Shown: positions 43,822 to 53,955 of the stretch, in pieces | How positions within the stretch are numbered: position 1 is the stretch's first letter | Layout: each line of letters opens with the position of its first letter | From: Streptomyces sennicomposti | Lineage (GTDB): Bacteria; Actinomycetota; Actinomycetes; Streptomycetales; Streptomycetaceae | Reading direction: 5' to 3' | Assembly: GCF_019890635.1 (NCBI RefSeq) | Contig: NZ_JAIOAB010000001.1 | Coordinates: 209,480 to 273,479, forward strand | Length of the DNA: 64,000 bases | Notes under the pieces: model-generated | Told to the model about the DNA's origin: nothing | Databases searched by the model: none | What the model saw: the letters and a program-made list of their open reading frames with translations, nothing else | Program-made: the position numbers and the translations under genes

Positions 43822-44653
43822 CACGGTCTGGCAGGCCGCCCGGCGGCTGCACGAGGCGCTCGCCGGCCGGGTGCTGACCCGCAGCGACTTCCGGGTGCCG
43901 CAGTACGCCACGGTCGACCTCTCCGGCCGCACCGTGCTGAACACGATCGCCCGCGGCAAACACCTGCTCACCCGCGTCGAGGGCGGCCTGACCCTGCACA
44001 CGCATCTGCGGATGGAGGGCGCCTGGAAGGTGTACGGCGACGGCGAGCGCTGGAAGGGCGGCCCCGCCCACCAGATCCGCGTCGTCCTGGCCACCGCCGG
44101 ACGCGCCGCCGTCGGCTACCGCCTCCCCGTGCTGGAACTGCTGCGCACCAGCGAGGAGGACCGCACGGTCGGCCATCTCGGCCCGGACCTGCTCGGCCCC
44201 GACTGGGACCCGGACCTCGCCCTGGCCAATCTCCTGGCCGACCCGGCACGGCAGCTCGGCGAGGCCCTGCTCGACCAGCGCAATCTCGCCGGCATCGGCA
44301 ACGTCTACAAGAGCGAGCTGTGCTTCCTGCTCGGAGTGACCCCGTGGCTGCCCGTCGGCGCCCTGCCCGCCGACCGCGCCGCCAAGCTGCCGGCCCTCGC
44401 CAAGAAGCTGCTGGAGGCCAACCGGGACCGGGTGGTGCGCCGGACCACCGGCCTGCGCGGCCAGGATCTGTTCGTCTACGGCCGGGCGCCCCGTCCCTGT
44501 CTGCGCTGCGGGACCTCCGTCCGGGTGGCCGACCAGGGCGACGGCGCCCAGGAGCGCCCCACCTACTGGTGTCCCACCTGCCAGAAGGGCCCCGCCCCAC
44601 CGCCCGGCTCACCCCAGAGATGGCGCGACCGCTACCGCCGTACGGACAGGTGA
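43808..44653 (+). CDS. Fpg/Nei family DNA glycosylase (endonuclease VIII type)
   Basis: 281 aa. The N-terminus MPEGDTVWQAARRLHEAL is of the Nei type rather than Fpg (PELPEV). Pro2 and Glu3 are the catalytic residues, Lys about 52 in ARGKHLL the third. The H2TH region is NLAGIGNVYKSELCFLLG, and the C-terminal zinc finger CLRCG..CPTC is complete. It removes oxidised pyrimidines and cuts the abasic site. The start ATG at 43808 is fixed because Pro2 must follow it. Actinobacteria carry several paralogues, so I do not assign a number. Confidence 0.95.
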   Translation: MPEGDTVWQAARRLHEALAGRVLTRSDFRVPQYATVDLSGRTVLNTIARGKHLLTRVEGGLTLHTHLRMEGAWKVYGDGERWKGGPAHQIRVVLATAGRAAVGYRLPVLELLRTSEEDRTVGHLGPDLLGPDWDPDLALANLLADPARQLGEALLDQRNLAGIGNVYKSELCFLLGVTPWLPVGALPADRAAKLPALAKKLLEANRDRVVRRTTGLRGQDLFVYGRAPRPCLRCGTSVRVADQGDGAQERPTYWCPTCQKGPAPPPGSPQRWRDRYRRTDR

Positions 44654-44681
44654 CGCCGTCCGGTCGCCGAACCACCGCGGC

Positions 44682-45053
44682 TCACACCGCCGCGTCCACG
44701 CCGTCCGCTCCCGTGTCCCCCTCAGCAGCCACGCCCTCCACAGTCACGCCGCCCGCAGCCACACCGTCCGCAGCCACGCCTTCGGCATCCGCCGTCCTCG
44801 CGGCCCCCTCGTCGTCACCCCCGTCGACGGCCCCAGCCGCCGCACGCCCCGCAGCCCTCCCCGCCGCCTTCCCCTCGCCCTTCGGCACACAGTGCACCGG
44901 CAGCACGCTCACGCCCCAGCCGCCCGCCGTGATCGCCCCCTCGAGCACGCCCGCGTCCCTGGAGAACACCAGCCGCAGCACCGCCCACCACCACACCGCG
45001 CCGAGCCCCAGGGCGGCGCACCAGCGGACTGCCGGCCCAGCCGTCGCACCCAC
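44682..45053 (-). CDS. small membrane protein with repetitive C-terminal tail
   Basis: 123 aa. One helix near the N-terminus (CAALGLGAVWWWAVLRLVF), a conserved-looking segment (DAGVLEGAITAGGWGVSVLPVHCVPKG), then a 65-residue Ala/Gly/Asp/Val tail with pentapeptide-like repeats (x-E/D-G-V-A). GTG at 45053 with GGAGG 7 nt upstream. Convergent with the glycosylase. Family unknown. Confidence 0.7.
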   Translation of the reverse strand: MGATAGPAVRWCAALGLGAVWWWAVLRLVFSRDAGVLEGAITAGGWGVSVLPVHCVPKGEGKAAGRAAGRAAAGAVDGGDDEGAARTADAEGVAADGVAAGGVTVEGVAAEGDTGADGVDAAV

Positions 45054-45250
45054 GCACCCACCTCCAGCCCGACGCTAGAACGCCGCCCACGCCCACAGGA
45101 GGGCGCACCGGGGTACGCGGGGGCGCTCGCTCACGCGTCAGCGCCGGTCGAGCGCACCGCGGCCCGGCCTCCACCATCACCGCACGGCACCCCCGCGGCA
45201 AACGCGCCGGACACCCGGGGCGACGACCGCGTCCCGCAGCACACGCACGA

Positions 45251-45303
45251 AGGCCCCGGCCAGGTCTCCCCCGGGGTCTCCCGGAGAGCCCCGGCCGGGG
45301 CCT
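45251..45303 (-). terminator. terminator downstream of clgR
   Basis: AGGCCCCGGCC (45251-45261) pairs perfectly with 45293-45303, with further short complementarity inside the 31-nt interior. It lies 38 nt past the clgR stop. Confidence 0.7.
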
Positions 45304-45340
45304 CACGAACGCAGGCGTCAGTGCACGCGCGTGCGGCAGG

Positions 45341-45715
45341 TCACGCCGCGACCACGTCCACCGCCTCGGCGGGCGCCTTGATGGTCACCCGTTCCGGTGG
45401 CACACCGGTCACCGACACGGAACCCAGCATCGGGCGAACCGGCGTGGGCACGCTCTCGGTGGCCGCAGCAGACTGGGCCAGCTCGGCGAGGGCGAGCTCG
45501 TCGCTCACTTCCCTCATCAGCTCGGACATCCGTACGTCCAGCGCGTCGCAGATCGCGGAGAGCAGCTCGGAGGAAGCCTCCTTCTGCCCCCGCTCCACCT
45601 CGGAGAGATAGCCGAGCGAGACTCGGGCGGACGAGGAGACTTCGCGCAGAGTACGGCCCTGGCGTTGGCGCTGCCGACGCAGCACGTCACCCAGCAGGCG
45701 ACGGAGCAGAATCAT
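45341..45715 (-). CDS. clgR: XRE-family regulator ClgR
   Basis: 124 aa. Helix-turn-helix at about 5-70: [55 protein letters not shown], the ClgR pattern. ClgR activates clpP, lon and other protease genes. The protein ends V-D-V-V-A-A; a C-terminal Ala-Ala makes Streptomyces ClgR itself a ClpP substrate in published work. ATG at 45715 has GGAGGG 8 nt upstream. Place next to cinA-pgsA is conserved through actinobacteria. Confidence 0.93.
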   Translation of the reverse strand: MILLRRLLGDVLRRQRQRQGRTLREVSSSARVSLGYLSEVERGQKEASSELLSAICDALDVRMSELMREVSDELALAELAQSAAATESVPTPVRPMLGSVSVTGVPPERVTIKAPAEAVDVVAA

Positions 45716-45824
45716 CGGTGGCTCCCTCCTCGGACCGCGTAGCCGCATCCTTCACGCCCCACCGTACCGCCTCGCGCTGCGGCCGTGCGGGGAGCGATGT
45801 CGTGTTCACTCAGGGCTGCAAACA

Positions 45825-46370
45825 TCAAAACCCCCCGTTCCGTTCCGTATCCTGTGCCCGCTCATTCCCAGTCTGTTCGCCCGCAATCCGCTCCAGGAGC
45901 AGTGCGAGTACGCTCCGTACACTCTCCATACGAATTTCCGCCCGGTCGCCGTTCAACCGCAGCGCGGCCGTTTTCCCGTCGCACGAGGCGCCGGAACCGG
46001 CCCCCGCGGGCCCGCTCACGGCCACGAAAACCGTCCCGACGGGCTTGCCGTCCTGGGGGTCCGGGCCCGCCACACCGGTGGTCGCGATGCCCCAGTCGGC
46101 GCCGAGCGCCGTGCGCACACCCGCCGCCATCTCGGCCGCGACCTGCGGATCCACCGCACCGCGCTGCGCCAGCAGGGTGGCGTCCACCCCGAGCAGCCGA
46201 TGCTTCAGCTCCGTGGCGTAGGCGGTGACGGAACCCCGGAAGACCTTGGAGGCCCCGGGCACCGAGGTGATCTCGGCCGCGACCAGTCCACCGGTCAGCG
46301 ACTCGGCGACGGCGACCGTCTCGCCCCTCACCGTGAGTAGGTGCACCACTTCGGTGGCCGGCGAACTCAC
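45825..46370 (-). CDS. CinA C-terminal domain protein (PncC-type amidase)
   Basis: 181 aa, only the CinA C-terminal domain: TVAVAESLTGGLVAAEITSVPGAS, FRGSVTAYATELKHRLLGV and GIATTGVAGPDPQDGKPVGTVFV. The domain hydrolyses nicotinamide mononucleotide to NaMN in characterised bacteria. GTG at 46370 overlaps the pgsA stop by 4 bp. The gene is the last of the leftward rimO-pgsA-cinA operon; clgR follows after 109 bp. Confidence 0.94.
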   Translation of the reverse strand: MSSPATEVVHLLTVRGETVAVAESLTGGLVAAEITSVPGASKVFRGSVTAYATELKHRLLGVDATLLAQRGAVDPQVAAEMAAGVRTALGADWGIATTGVAGPDPQDGKPVGTVFVAVSGPAGAGSGASCDGKTAALRLNGDRAEIRMESVRSVLALLLERIAGEQTGNERAQDTERNGGF

Positions 46371-47236
46371 CCTTGCGACTCCTCCAACGCCGCGCGGCGC
46401 TCGGCGATTCCCCGCCGCCGCAGCACGATGGCCTGCCGCACATAGTCCAGTCCCGTCACCACGGTCAGCACCACGGCGGCGGCCATCACCCAGAACCTGA
46501 GGCTGGCCAGCCAGCCCGTCAGCGCCAGCACGTACATCCCGACGGCGACGCCCTGGGTGAGGGTCTTCAGCTTGCCGCCACGGCTGGCCGGGATGACGCC
46601 GTAGCGAATGACCAGAAAACGCAGCAGGGTGATGCCGAGTTCCCGGCCGAGGATCACTCCGGTCACCCACCACGGCAGATCGCCGAGGCCGGACAGACAG
46701 ATCAGCGCCGCGCCCATGATCGCCTTGTCGGCGATCGGGTCGGCGATCTTCCCGAAGTCGGTGACGAGGTTGTAGGTCCGTGCCAGATGACCGTCGAACA
46801 GGTCGGTGATCATGGCGATGGCGAAGGCGGCCCAGGCGAAGGAGCGCCACGCCGGGTCGTAGCCGCCGTCGGCCAGCATCAGCGCGACGAAGCCGGGCAC
46901 CAGGAGCAGCCGCAGCATCGTCAGCAGATTGGCGACGTTCCACACGCTGGCCTGGTTGACGGCGGCGGCCGTGATCTTCCCGCCGCGCGGGGTCCGGCCG
47001 CCGTCCTGCTGGGGCGCGCCGCCGCCCGCCGGGCGGGAGGCGGCTTTGGAGGCGCCGGAATCACCGGAGCCGAGACGGGCGGTGCCCAAAGGCCCAGAGG
47101 TCCCGGAGGTCCCAGTGGTCCCGGAGGCCCCGGGGGTCTCCAGGGCGCCGGTGGCGCCGCGCGCGTCGGCGCGGCCGGCGGCCGCTCCCTGCGCGCCGGA
47201 GGAACCGCCCGCCGCGGATGCCGGGACTCCGGTCAT
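46367..47236 (-). CDS. pgsA: CDP-diacylglycerol--glycerol-3-phosphate 3-phosphatidyltransferase
   Basis: 289 aa membrane enzyme making phosphatidylglycerol phosphate. The CDP-alcohol phosphotransferase motif is complete: D..DG.AR........G...D...D in [12 protein letters not shown] and [10 protein letters not shown]. About six helices. The first 85 residues are a Ser/Gly/Ala-rich extension before [17 protein letters not shown], so the family start is further in, but ATG at 47236 overlaps the rimO stop (ATGA) and no closer start has better support. Subfamily (PgsA versus a related synthase) is by context. Confidence 0.9.
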   Translation of the reverse strand: MTGVPASAAGGSSGAQGAAAGRADARGATGALETPGASGTTGTSGTSGPLGTARLGSGDSGASKAASRPAGGGAPQQDGGRTPRGGKITAAAVNQASVWNVANLLTMLRLLLVPGFVALMLADGGYDPAWRSFAWAAFAIAMITDLFDGHLARTYNLVTDFGKIADPIADKAIMGAALICLSGLGDLPWWVTGVILGRELGITLLRFLVIRYGVIPASRGGKLKTLTQGVAVGMYVLALTGWLASLRFWVMAAAVVLTVVTGLDYVRQAIVLRRRGIAERRAALEESQG

Positions 47237-48705
47237 CTGCCCGTCTCCTCACTACACGCGAACGCGCCCGTCAGCGGCTCGGCCACCAGGTCGACACCCT
47301 CCGTACCGACCACCTTCGCCTCGACCATACGGCCGGCGGTCAGTCCCTCGGCGTCGGTGAGCCGCACCTGGCCGTCCGTCTCCGGAGCCTGGTGCTCGCC
47401 CCGGCCGAGGGCGCCCTCCTCGGCGTCCACGGACTCCACGAGTACCCGCACCGTCTCGCCCAGGCGCTCCTCGGCGCGCTGGGAGACGAGTTCCTCGGCC
47501 AGCCGCGAGATGTGCGCCAGCCGCTCGTCGACGACGTCCTGGTCCAGCTTGTTCTCGTACGTCGCCGCCTCGGTGCCCTCCTCGTCGGAGTAGCCGAAGA
47601 CGCCGATGGCGTCCAGCCGGGCGCCGTTCAGGAAGCGCTCCAGCTCGGCGAGGTCGGCCTCGGACTCGCCGGGGAAGCCGACGATGAAGTTGGAGCGCAC
47701 GCCGGCCTGGGGCGCCTTGCTCCGGATGGTGTCGAGCAGCTCCAGGAAGCGGTCGGTGTCGCCGAAGCGGCGCATGGCGCGCAGCACGCCCGGCGCGGAG
47801 TGCTGGAAGGAGAGGTCGAAGTAGGGGGCGACCTTCGGGGTGGAGGTCAGCACGTCGATCAGGCCGGGGCGCATCTCGGCCGGCTGGAGGTAGCTGACCC
47901 GCACCCGCTCGATGCCGTCGACCTCGGCCAGCTCGGGCAGCAGGGACTCCAGGAGGCGGATGTCGCCGAGGTCCTTGCCGTAGGAGGTGTTGTTCTCGGA
48001 GACCAGCATGATCTCCTTGACGCCCTGCTCGGCCAGCCAGCGGGTCTCGTTCAGCACGTCGCTGGGGCGGCGGGAGATGAAGGAGCCGCGGAAGGACGGG
48101 ATGGCGCAGAACGAGCAGCGCCGGTCGCAGCCGGAGGCGAGCTTGACGGAGGCGACCGGGGAGCCGTCCAGGCGGCGGCGCAGGGGTGCGCGCGGTCCGG
48201 AGGCCGGGGCGACGCCCTCGGGCAGGTCGGCGGGGCCGTGCCCGGGCAGGGCGACGGCGGCGCCCGCCTCCTGGCGCTCGGCCGGGCTGATCGGCAGCAG
48301 CTTGCGGCGGTCGCGCGGGGTGTGCGCGGCGTGGATGCCGCCGCTGAGGATGGTCTGGAGGCGGTCGGAGATGTCGGCGTAGTCGTCGAAGCCGAGCACG
48401 CCGTCGGCCTCGGGCAGGGCCTCGGCCAGCTCCTTGCCGTACCGCTCGGCCATGCAGCCGACGGCGACGACGGCCTGCGTTCTGCCGTGGTCCTTGAGGT
48501 CGTTGGCCTCCAGGAGGGCGTCGACGGAGTCCTTCTTGGCGGCTTCCACGAAGCCACAGGTGTTGACCACGGCGACGTCCGCGTCCGCGGCGTCCTCCAC
48601 GAGCTGCCAGCCGTCCGCCTCCAAACGGCCTGCGAGCTCCTCCGAGTCCACCTCGTTACGGGCGCAGCCGAGAGTGACGAGTGCGACGGTACGGCGTTCA
48701 GGCAT
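47233..48705 (-). CDS. rimO: ribosomal protein uS12 methylthiotransferase RimO
   Basis: 490 aa radical-SAM enzyme that methylthiolates an Asp of ribosomal protein S12. N-terminal cluster Cys in [25 protein letters not shown] and [12 protein letters not shown] cluster [15 protein letters not shown] at about 193. The NEVDSE segment separates it from MiaB (NVHDSE). TRAM domain at the end. An insertion of about 45 residues precedes the SAM motif. ATG at 48705 gives the conserved start. Confidence 0.96.
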   Translation of the reverse strand: MPERRTVALVTLGCARNEVDSEELAGRLEADGWQLVEDAADADVAVVNTCGFVEAAKKDSVDALLEANDLKDHGRTQAVVAVGCMAERYGKELAEALPEADGVLGFDDYADISDRLQTILSGGIHAAHTPRDRRKLLPISPAERQEAGAAVALPGHGPADLPEGVAPASGPRAPLRRRLDGSPVASVKLASGCDRRCSFCAIPSFRGSFISRRPSDVLNETRWLAEQGVKEIMLVSENNTSYGKDLGDIRLLESLLPELAEVDGIERVRVSYLQPAEMRPGLIDVLTSTPKVAPYFDLSFQHSAPGVLRAMRRFGDTDRFLELLDTIRSKAPQAGVRSNFIVGFPGESEADLAELERFLNGARLDAIGVFGYSDEEGTEAATYENKLDQDVVDERLAHISRLAEELVSQRAEERLGETVRVLVESVDAEEGALGRGEHQAPETDGQVRLTDAEGLTAGRMVEAKVVGTEGVDLVAEPLTGAFACSEETGR

Positions 48706-48744
48706 GGGCTCAAGACTACTTCGTCTCCGCTGCGGCCCACGTCG

Positions 48745-48774
48745 AAGGGGTTGGCCGATCTTGGCCAACCCCTT
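48745..48774 (-). terminator. strong hairpin between rodZ-like gene and rimO
   Basis: Perfect 12-bp stem AAGGGGTTGGCC (48745-48756) with 48763-48774 and loop GATCTT, 33 nt past the stop of the rodZ-like gene. It separates that gene from the rimO-pgsA-cinA operon. Confidence 0.88.
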
Positions 48775-48807
48775 GTCCGCGTGCCCTGCCGGGCCCCTGC
48801 TCACGGG

Positions 48808-49650
48808 CTATCCGACCTGCGGGTCGCCCTTGGTGTACGTGAGGCGTTCCACTGCGCCCGGCTGGAACTGGTCCTCGATCTTCTTGCCGTTGACGTACAG
48901 CTCGATGGCGCCGGCGTCGCCGAGAATCAGGTTGATCTTGGTGTTGTCCTGGAAGGTCTTGGACTCGCCCTTGTTCAGCAGGCCGTCGAAGAGCATGCGG
49001 CCGTTGTGGTCCTTGGCGGAGATCCAGCTGCGGCCGTTGGGGGCGCTGACCTGGACGGTCACCTTGTCCTGGGGGGCGGCCGCGATGGCGCTGTCGGACG
49101 GGGCGGGCTTGGGGTCGGCGGGCTTGGTCTTCTTCGGGGCCGGCGCGGCGGAGGTGCTGGTGCTCGCCGTGGCGCCCTCGGCGAGCTGCGTCTTGTCGGA
49201 GCTGTCGCCGCCACCGCCCTTGACGGCGGTGAAACCGACGAATCCGATCACGACGACGATCGCGGCGACCATGGCGGCGGTCCAGTTCGGTCCGCGCCGC
49301 TCGGGGCGGATACGTTCCGCCTCGAAGAGGGGGGCGGCCGGGGTGGGCGCGGGCCGGCCGCCGTGCTCGGCGGCGTACTGGTCGAGCAGCGGGGCGGGGT
49401 CGAGATGGACGGCGCGGGCCAGGGTCCGGATGTGTCCGCGGGCGTAGACGTCGCCGCCGCAGGGGGCGAAGTCGTCGGCCTCGATGGCGTGCACGATGGC
49501 GATGCGGACGCGGGTGGCGGTACTGATCTCGTCGACGGTCAGGCCGGCGGCGAGCCGCGCGTCCTTCAGGACACGGCCGATGGAGGGGCGGGCTTCCTCG
49601 GAAACGTCTTCGAACGGACGCTCGTCTTCAGGGGAGTTGCCGATGGACAC
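48808..49650 (-). CDS. RodZ-like helix-turn-helix membrane protein
   Basis: 280 aa. N-terminal HTH_25-type domain (IGRVLKDARLAAGLTVDEISTATRVRIAIVHAIEADDF, ARGHIRTLARAVHLD), a single helix (AAMVAAIVVVIGFVGFTAV, about 128-146), a Ser/Ala/Pro/Lys linker and a C-terminal DUF4115 beta domain (VTVQVSAPNGRSWISAKD..GRMLFDGLLNKGESK). This is the RodZ layout; RodZ links MreB to the cell-wall machinery in rods. In Streptomyces a role in cell envelope or sporulation is plausible but unproven. ATG at 49650. ftsK is upstream on the same strand. Confidence 0.88.
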   Translation of the reverse strand: MSIGNSPEDERPFEDVSEEARPSIGRVLKDARLAAGLTVDEISTATRVRIAIVHAIEADDFAPCGGDVYARGHIRTLARAVHLDPAPLLDQYAAEHGGRPAPTPAAPLFEAERIRPERRGPNWTAAMVAAIVVVIGFVGFTAVKGGGGDSSDKTQLAEGATASTSTSAAPAPKKTKPADPKPAPSDSAIAAAPQDKVTVQVSAPNGRSWISAKDHNGRMLFDGLLNKGESKTFQDNTKINLILGDAGAIELYVNGKKIEDQFQPGAVERLTYTKGDPQVG

Positions 49651-49949
49651 GGGGGCGCCTTTCGAGCGTGTAGCCGCCTGTGCTGGACATTCAGTCTAGG
49701 GGTGTGCCAAAGGGTGGAGCGACCCGGCGGTACGACTTTGTACGCCATCGGAATGGCCGGTCAATCCGATGGCGGGACAGCTGCGAAACCCGTGGTGGGA
49801 CTTGGTGGGGCCCACACCGGACCTCTTGCTGAACTGGACGTGCGGCCGGCGCGAAGGGTTGCCCGCCGGCGGCTAACGGGACGATCACGAAAACCGTCCG
49901 CCCGCAAGCCGCGGCGGGCGAAGCCGCCGGAGGGACTGCTCCCCCTCGC
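49651..49949. other. intergenic region, ftsK / rodZ-like gene
   Basis: 299 bp. Two hairpins are visible: CCATCGGA (49745-49752) with TCCGATGG (49765-49772), and CGCCCGC (49899-49905) with GCGGGCG (49914-49920), the latter 30-51 nt past the ftsK stop and a likely terminator. The first lies about 100 nt before the rodZ-like start and may be an operator or leader hairpin. No gene seen. Confidence 0.5.
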
Positions 49950-52799
49950 CTACCCCTCGGACTCTCCCCGAATCAGCGCCAGTACACCGTCCAGGTCGTC
50001 GGGTTTCACAAGAACGTCACGCGCTTTGGAGCCCTCGCTGGGGCCGACGATGTTCCGGGACTCCATCAGGTCCATGAGCCGTCCGGCCTTGGCGAAGCCG
50101 ACGCGCAGCTTGCGCTGGAGCATGGAGGTGGACCCGAACTGGGTGGAGACGACCAGCTCGGCGGCCTGGCACAGCAGGTCGAGGTCGTCGCCGATGTCCT
50201 CGTCGATCTCCTTCTTCTGCTTGCTGCCGACGGTGACGTCGTCCCGGAAGACGGGCGCCATCTGGTCCTTGCAGTGCCGTACGACGGCGGCGACCTCGTC
50301 CTCGGTGACGAAGGCGCCCTGCATCCGGGTGGGCTTGCTGGCGCCCATCGGCAGGAACAGCCCGTCGCCCTTGCCGATCAGCTTCTCGGCGCCGGGCTGG
50401 TCGAGGATGACGCGGCTGTCGGCGAGCGAGGAGGTGGCGAAGGCGAGGCGGGAGGGCACGTTCGCCTTGATCAGACCGGTGACGACGTCGACCGAGGGCC
50501 GCTGCGTGGCGAGCACCAGGTGGATGCCGGCGGCGCGGGCGAGCTGGGTGATGCGCACGATGGCGTCCTCGACGTCGCGCGGCGCCACCATCATCAGGTC
50601 GGCCAGCTCGTCCACGATCACCAGCAGGTACGGGTACGGCTGCAGCTCGCGCTCGCTGCCCTCGGGCGCCTTCGCCTTGCCGCTGCGGACGGCGGCGTTG
50701 AAGTCGTCGATGTGCCGGAAGCCGTACGCGGCGAGGTCGTCGTAGCGCAGGTCCATCTCGCGCACCACCCATTGCAGCGCCTCGGCGGCCCGCTTGGGGT
50801 TGGTGATGATCGGCGTGATCAGATGCGGGATGCCCTCGTAGGCGGTCAGCTCGACCCGCTTGGGGTCGACCAGGACCATCCGGACGTCCTCCGGGGTCGC
50901 CCGCATCATGATCGAGGTGATCAGGCAGTTGATGCAGGACGACTTGCCAGAGCCGGTGGCGCCGGCGACCAGGATGTGCGGCATCTTCGCGATGTTCGCC
51001 ATCACGTAGCCGCCCTCGACGTCCTTGCCGAGCGCGACCAGCATCGGATGGTCGTCCTCGGCCGCCGCGGCCAGCCGCAGCACGTCGCCGAGGTTGACCA
51101 TCTCCCGGTCGGTGTTGGGAATCTCGATGCCGACCGCGGACTTGCCGGGGATCGGGCTGATGATCCGCACATCGGGGCTGGCGACGGCGTAGGCGATGTT
51201 CTTCGTCAGCGCGGTGATGCGCTCCACCTTCACGGCGGGCCCGAGTTCGACCTCGTAGCGGGTGACCGTCGGGCCGCGGGTGAAGCCGGTGACGCGGGCG
51301 TCGACCTTGAACTCGGTGAAGACGGTGGTGAGCGATTCGACGATCGCGTCGTTGGCGGCGCTGCGCGCCTTGCCGGGGCCGCCGCGCTCCAGCAGGTCCA
51401 GGGCGGGCAGGGCGTAGGTGATGTCGCCGGACAGCTGGAGCTGTTCGGCGCGGGGCGGCAGGTCGCGGGTCGTCTCGGCGGGCGGGCTCTTGGTGAGGTC
51501 GGGCACGCCGCCGGTCGGCTCCTCGCGCGCGGGCCGGGGGGCCGGCGCCTCCGCGCGGGCCTTCGCCGCCGGGGCGTCCTGCTCGGGACGCGCGGCGGGA
51601 ACGGGCGTGGGAGCGACGGCCGGAGCCGAAGCGGAGGCCGGGCTCGGCGTGGGAGTCGGCGTCGGTGCCGAGGACTCCCCGCGCTCGGCGCCCGCGGTGA
51701 CGCCCTGGGTGAGGTCCGCGACGACCGGCGAGGGCGGCATGCCGTGCAGCACGGCGCCGTCGAGCGCGGCGGCGGCAGCGGCGGCGACGTCCACGGCGTC
51801 CAGCCGCTGGTCCATGTCGGGCTGCGGCACGGCGGAACGCCGGGGCCGGCCGCGCCGCTTGGCCAGCGCCTCCTGCTCGACGCCCTCAGGGTTGTACCCC
51901 TGGGGGGCGCTCCGCCGCTTGCGGGGGCGCGCGGGCAGCGCCTCGCGCCACTGGTCGTCGTAGCGGGCGTCGTCCTCGGTGTACTCGGTGTACGCGTCGA
52001 ACTCGTCGTCCTCCGGGTCCGGCAGCAGGCCGAGCTTGACCCCGAGCAGCCGCAGCCGCTGCGGGATGGCGTTGACCGGGGTGGCGGTGACCACCAGCAG
52101 GCCGAACACGGTGAGCAGCACCAGCAGCGGCACGGCCAGCATCTCGCCCATCATGTACGTCAGCGGGGTGGCCGCCCCCCAGCCGATGAGGCCGCCGGCG
52201 TCCCTTATCGCCTGCATGCCGTCGCTGCGGGCCGGTGAGCCGCAGGCGATGTGCACCTGCCCGAGCACGCCGAGGACGAGCGCGGACAGGCCGATGACGA
52301 TACGGCCGTTGGCCTCGGGCCTCTCCGGGTGCCGGATGAGGCGTACGGCGATGATGCCGACCAGGATCGGCACGAGCAGGTCCAGCCGCCCGAAGGCCCC
52401 GGTCACCAGCACCTCGACCAGATCGCCGACCGGCCCGCGCAGATCGGCCCAGGTGCCGGCGGCGACGATCAGGGCGACGGCGAGCAGCAGCAGGGCGACG
52501 CCGTCCTTGCGGTGCGCGGGGTCGAGATTCCGGGCGCCCTGCCCTATCCCCCGGAACACGGCGCCGACGGCGTGCGCAAGCCCCAGCCAGAGGGCGCGCA
52601 CCACCCGGTACACGCCCCCGGTCGGACTCGGCGCGGGCCGGGCCGCGGGCCGGGCGGCGGCCTTCTTGGCGGGCGCCTTACGGGCGGGGGCCTTCTTCGC
52701 GGGGGGCCTTTTCGCAGCGGCCTTCTTCGCCGGAGCCTTGGAGGGAGCGGCCGCCTTCTTGGCGGGCTGCTTCTTGGCTGCGGAGGGACGTGAGGCCAT
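49950..52799 (-). CDS. ftsK: DNA translocase FtsK/SpoIIIE
   Basis: 949 aa. The first 50 residues are Lys/Ala/Pro repeats of the AKKAPAKK type, like histone H1 tails. Four helices at about 100-260 anchor it in the membrane. A Pro/Ala/Glu-rich linker (about 300-470) leads to the motor: Walker [17 protein letters not shown] at about 613, Walker [15 protein letters not shown], and a C-terminal winged-helix gamma domain ([21 protein letters not shown]). It pumps chromosome ends through closing sporulation septa. ATG at 52799 lacks a clear Shine-Dalgarno; upstream GTG starts in frame are possible. Confidence 0.95.
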   Translation of the reverse strand: MASRPSAAKKQPAKKAAAPSKAPAKKAAAKRPPAKKAPARKAPAKKAAARPAARPAPSPTGGVYRVVRALWLGLAHAVGAVFRGIGQGARNLDPAHRKDGVALLLLAVALIVAAGTWADLRGPVGDLVEVLVTGAFGRLDLLVPILVGIIAVRLIRHPERPEANGRIVIGLSALVLGVLGQVHIACGSPARSDGMQAIRDAGGLIGWGAATPLTYMMGEMLAVPLLVLLTVFGLLVVTATPVNAIPQRLRLLGVKLGLLPDPEDDEFDAYTEYTEDDARYDDQWREALPARPRKRRSAPQGYNPEGVEQEALAKRRGRPRRSAVPQPDMDQRLDAVDVAAAAAAALDGAVLHGMPPSPVVADLTQGVTAGAERGESSAPTPTPTPSPASASAPAVAPTPVPAARPEQDAPAAKARAEAPAPRPAREEPTGGVPDLTKSPPAETTRDLPPRAEQLQLSGDITYALPALDLLERGGPGKARSAANDAIVESLTTVFTEFKVDARVTGFTRGPTVTRYEVELGPAVKVERITALTKNIAYAVASPDVRIISPIPGKSAVGIEIPNTDREMVNLGDVLRLAAAAEDDHPMLVALGKDVEGGYVMANIAKMPHILVAGATGSGKSSCINCLITSIMMRATPEDVRMVLVDPKRVELTAYEGIPHLITPIITNPKRAAEALQWVVREMDLRYDDLAAYGFRHIDDFNAAVRSGKAKAPEGSERELQPYPYLLVIVDELADLMMVAPRDVEDAIVRITQLARAAGIHLVLATQRPSVDVVTGLIKANVPSRLAFATSSLADSRVILDQPGAEKLIGKGDGLFLPMGASKPTRMQGAFVTEDEVAAVVRHCKDQMAPVFRDDVTVGSKQKKEIDEDIGDDLDLLCQAAELVVSTQFGSTSMLQRKLRVGFAKAGRLMDLMESRNIVGPSEGSKARDVLVKPDDLDGVLALIRGESEG

Positions 52800-53277
52800 A
52801 GGTGTGAGATTACCGGTGGAGAGGACGCCGGACACGTGTGCGCCCGCCTTCACCCGTTCGTGTCGCCCGCGCAGAGACGCCAAGCTGACGCGACCTCACC
52901 AGGGCCGCCAAGCCGCCGATTCGCCCCGGCTCACCCGGCCCGTCGGCCGCTCGACCCGACAAGTGGCGAAAACGGGCCACCCGTTGCGGCTCCTAAGGCC
53001 GAACATGGCCCAACCCAACCACTCATAACGCCCCCCCACCCATCGCCGGGCAGACAGCCGCTCCCTCAGCAAGCCCACCGCGCACCCGCCCACGCCACCA
53101 CCCCACCCGGCCGCCACGGCCGGCCCGCGCCCGCCCCCAAGGAGGCCAACCCGCCCCGGCAGCCACCGACCCCTCCCGCCCCCCGCCGGCACCCCGCCCG
53201 CCCTCAGCCCCACCAGCGCCCCCGACCCCCGACCGGCCCCCGATCCCCGGCCGGCGACCGACCCCGCCCGGCACCCC
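52800..53277. other. intergenic region upstream of ftsK, strongly C-rich on the + strand
   Basis: 478 bp. Between 53030 and 53277 the + strand is made of C-runs with very little G or T (for example CGCCCCCCCACCC), giving proline-rich frames on + and glycine-rich on -. I see no gene, no strong hairpin and no clear promoter; the ftsK promoter is presumably at 52800-52990, which is less biased. Confidence 0.5.
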
Positions 53278-53955
53278 TCAAGAAGGCACCGAAGCCCCGC
53301 TCCCCGTCCCCGGTTCCAGCGCGTCCAGGGCCCGGCGCAGGCCGGTCAGCTTCCGTTCGAGGTGCGCCGCCGTCGCGACGGCGGCCGCGTCCGCGGACTC
53401 GTCGTCCAGCTGCTTGGACAGCGCCTCGGCCTGTTCCTCGACGGCGGCCAGGCGCGCGGACAGCTCGGCGAGCAGGCCGGCGGACTCCTTGCCCTCGCCG
53501 GTGCCGCCCTCCTTGCCGCCGCCCTCCAGCTGGAGGCGGAGCAGAGCGGCCTGCTCCTTGAGCTGGCAGTTCTTCATGTACAGGTCGACGAAGACCGAGA
53601 CCTTCGCGCGCAGCACCCACGGGTCGAACGGCTTCGAGATGTAGTCCACCGCGCCCGCAGCGTACCCGCGGAAGGTGTGGTGCGGGCCGTGGTTGATCGC
53701 GGTGAGGAAGATGATCGGGATGTCCCGGGTCCGCTCCCGCCTCTTGATGTGCGCGGCTGTCTCGAATCCGTCCATGCCCGGCATCTGCACGTCCAGCAGA
53801 ATGACCGCGAAGTCGTCCGTGAGCAGTGCTTTGAGCGCTTCCTCCCCGGACGATGCCCGCACCAGCGTCTGATCGAGCGCAGAGAGGATGGCCTCCAGCG
53901 CCAGCAGATTCTCCGGCCGGTCATCGACCAGGAGGATCTTGGCCTTCTGCACCAT
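53278..53955 (-). CDS. osaB: response regulator OsaB
   Basis: 225 aa. Receiver domain 1-125: LLVDDRPENLLALEAIL, phospho-Asp in ILLDVQMPGMDGFETA, LTAINHG and ISKPFDP. There is no DNA-binding domain; instead residues about 130-215 are a Leu/Glu/Ala coiled coil. ATG at 53955 has GAGGAGGG upstream; the frame stays open to 54126 with a Pro/Gly-rich stretch that is probably untranslated. In S. coelicolor the orthologue is needed for growth under osmotic stress. Encoded downstream of the hybrid kinase OsaA on the same strand with a 340-bp gap, so it may have its own promoter. Confidence 0.9.
   Translation of the reverse strand: MVQKAKILLVDDRPENLLALEAILSALDQTLVRASSGEEALKALLTDDFAVILLDVQMPGMDGFETAAHIKRRERTRDIPIIFLTAINHGPHHTFRGYAAGAVDYISKPFDPWVLRAKVSVFVDLYMKNCQLKEQAALLRLQLEGGGKEGGTGEGKESAGLLAELSARLAAVEEQAEALSKQLDDESADAAAVATAAHLERKLTGLRRALDALEPGTGSGASVPS

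Noticed and set aside
45804..45817. GTTCAC-TCAGG-GCT as a ClgR box upstream of clgR
   Set aside because: It matches the GTTCGC-N5-GCG consensus only in part and lies about 90 bp upstream without other support.
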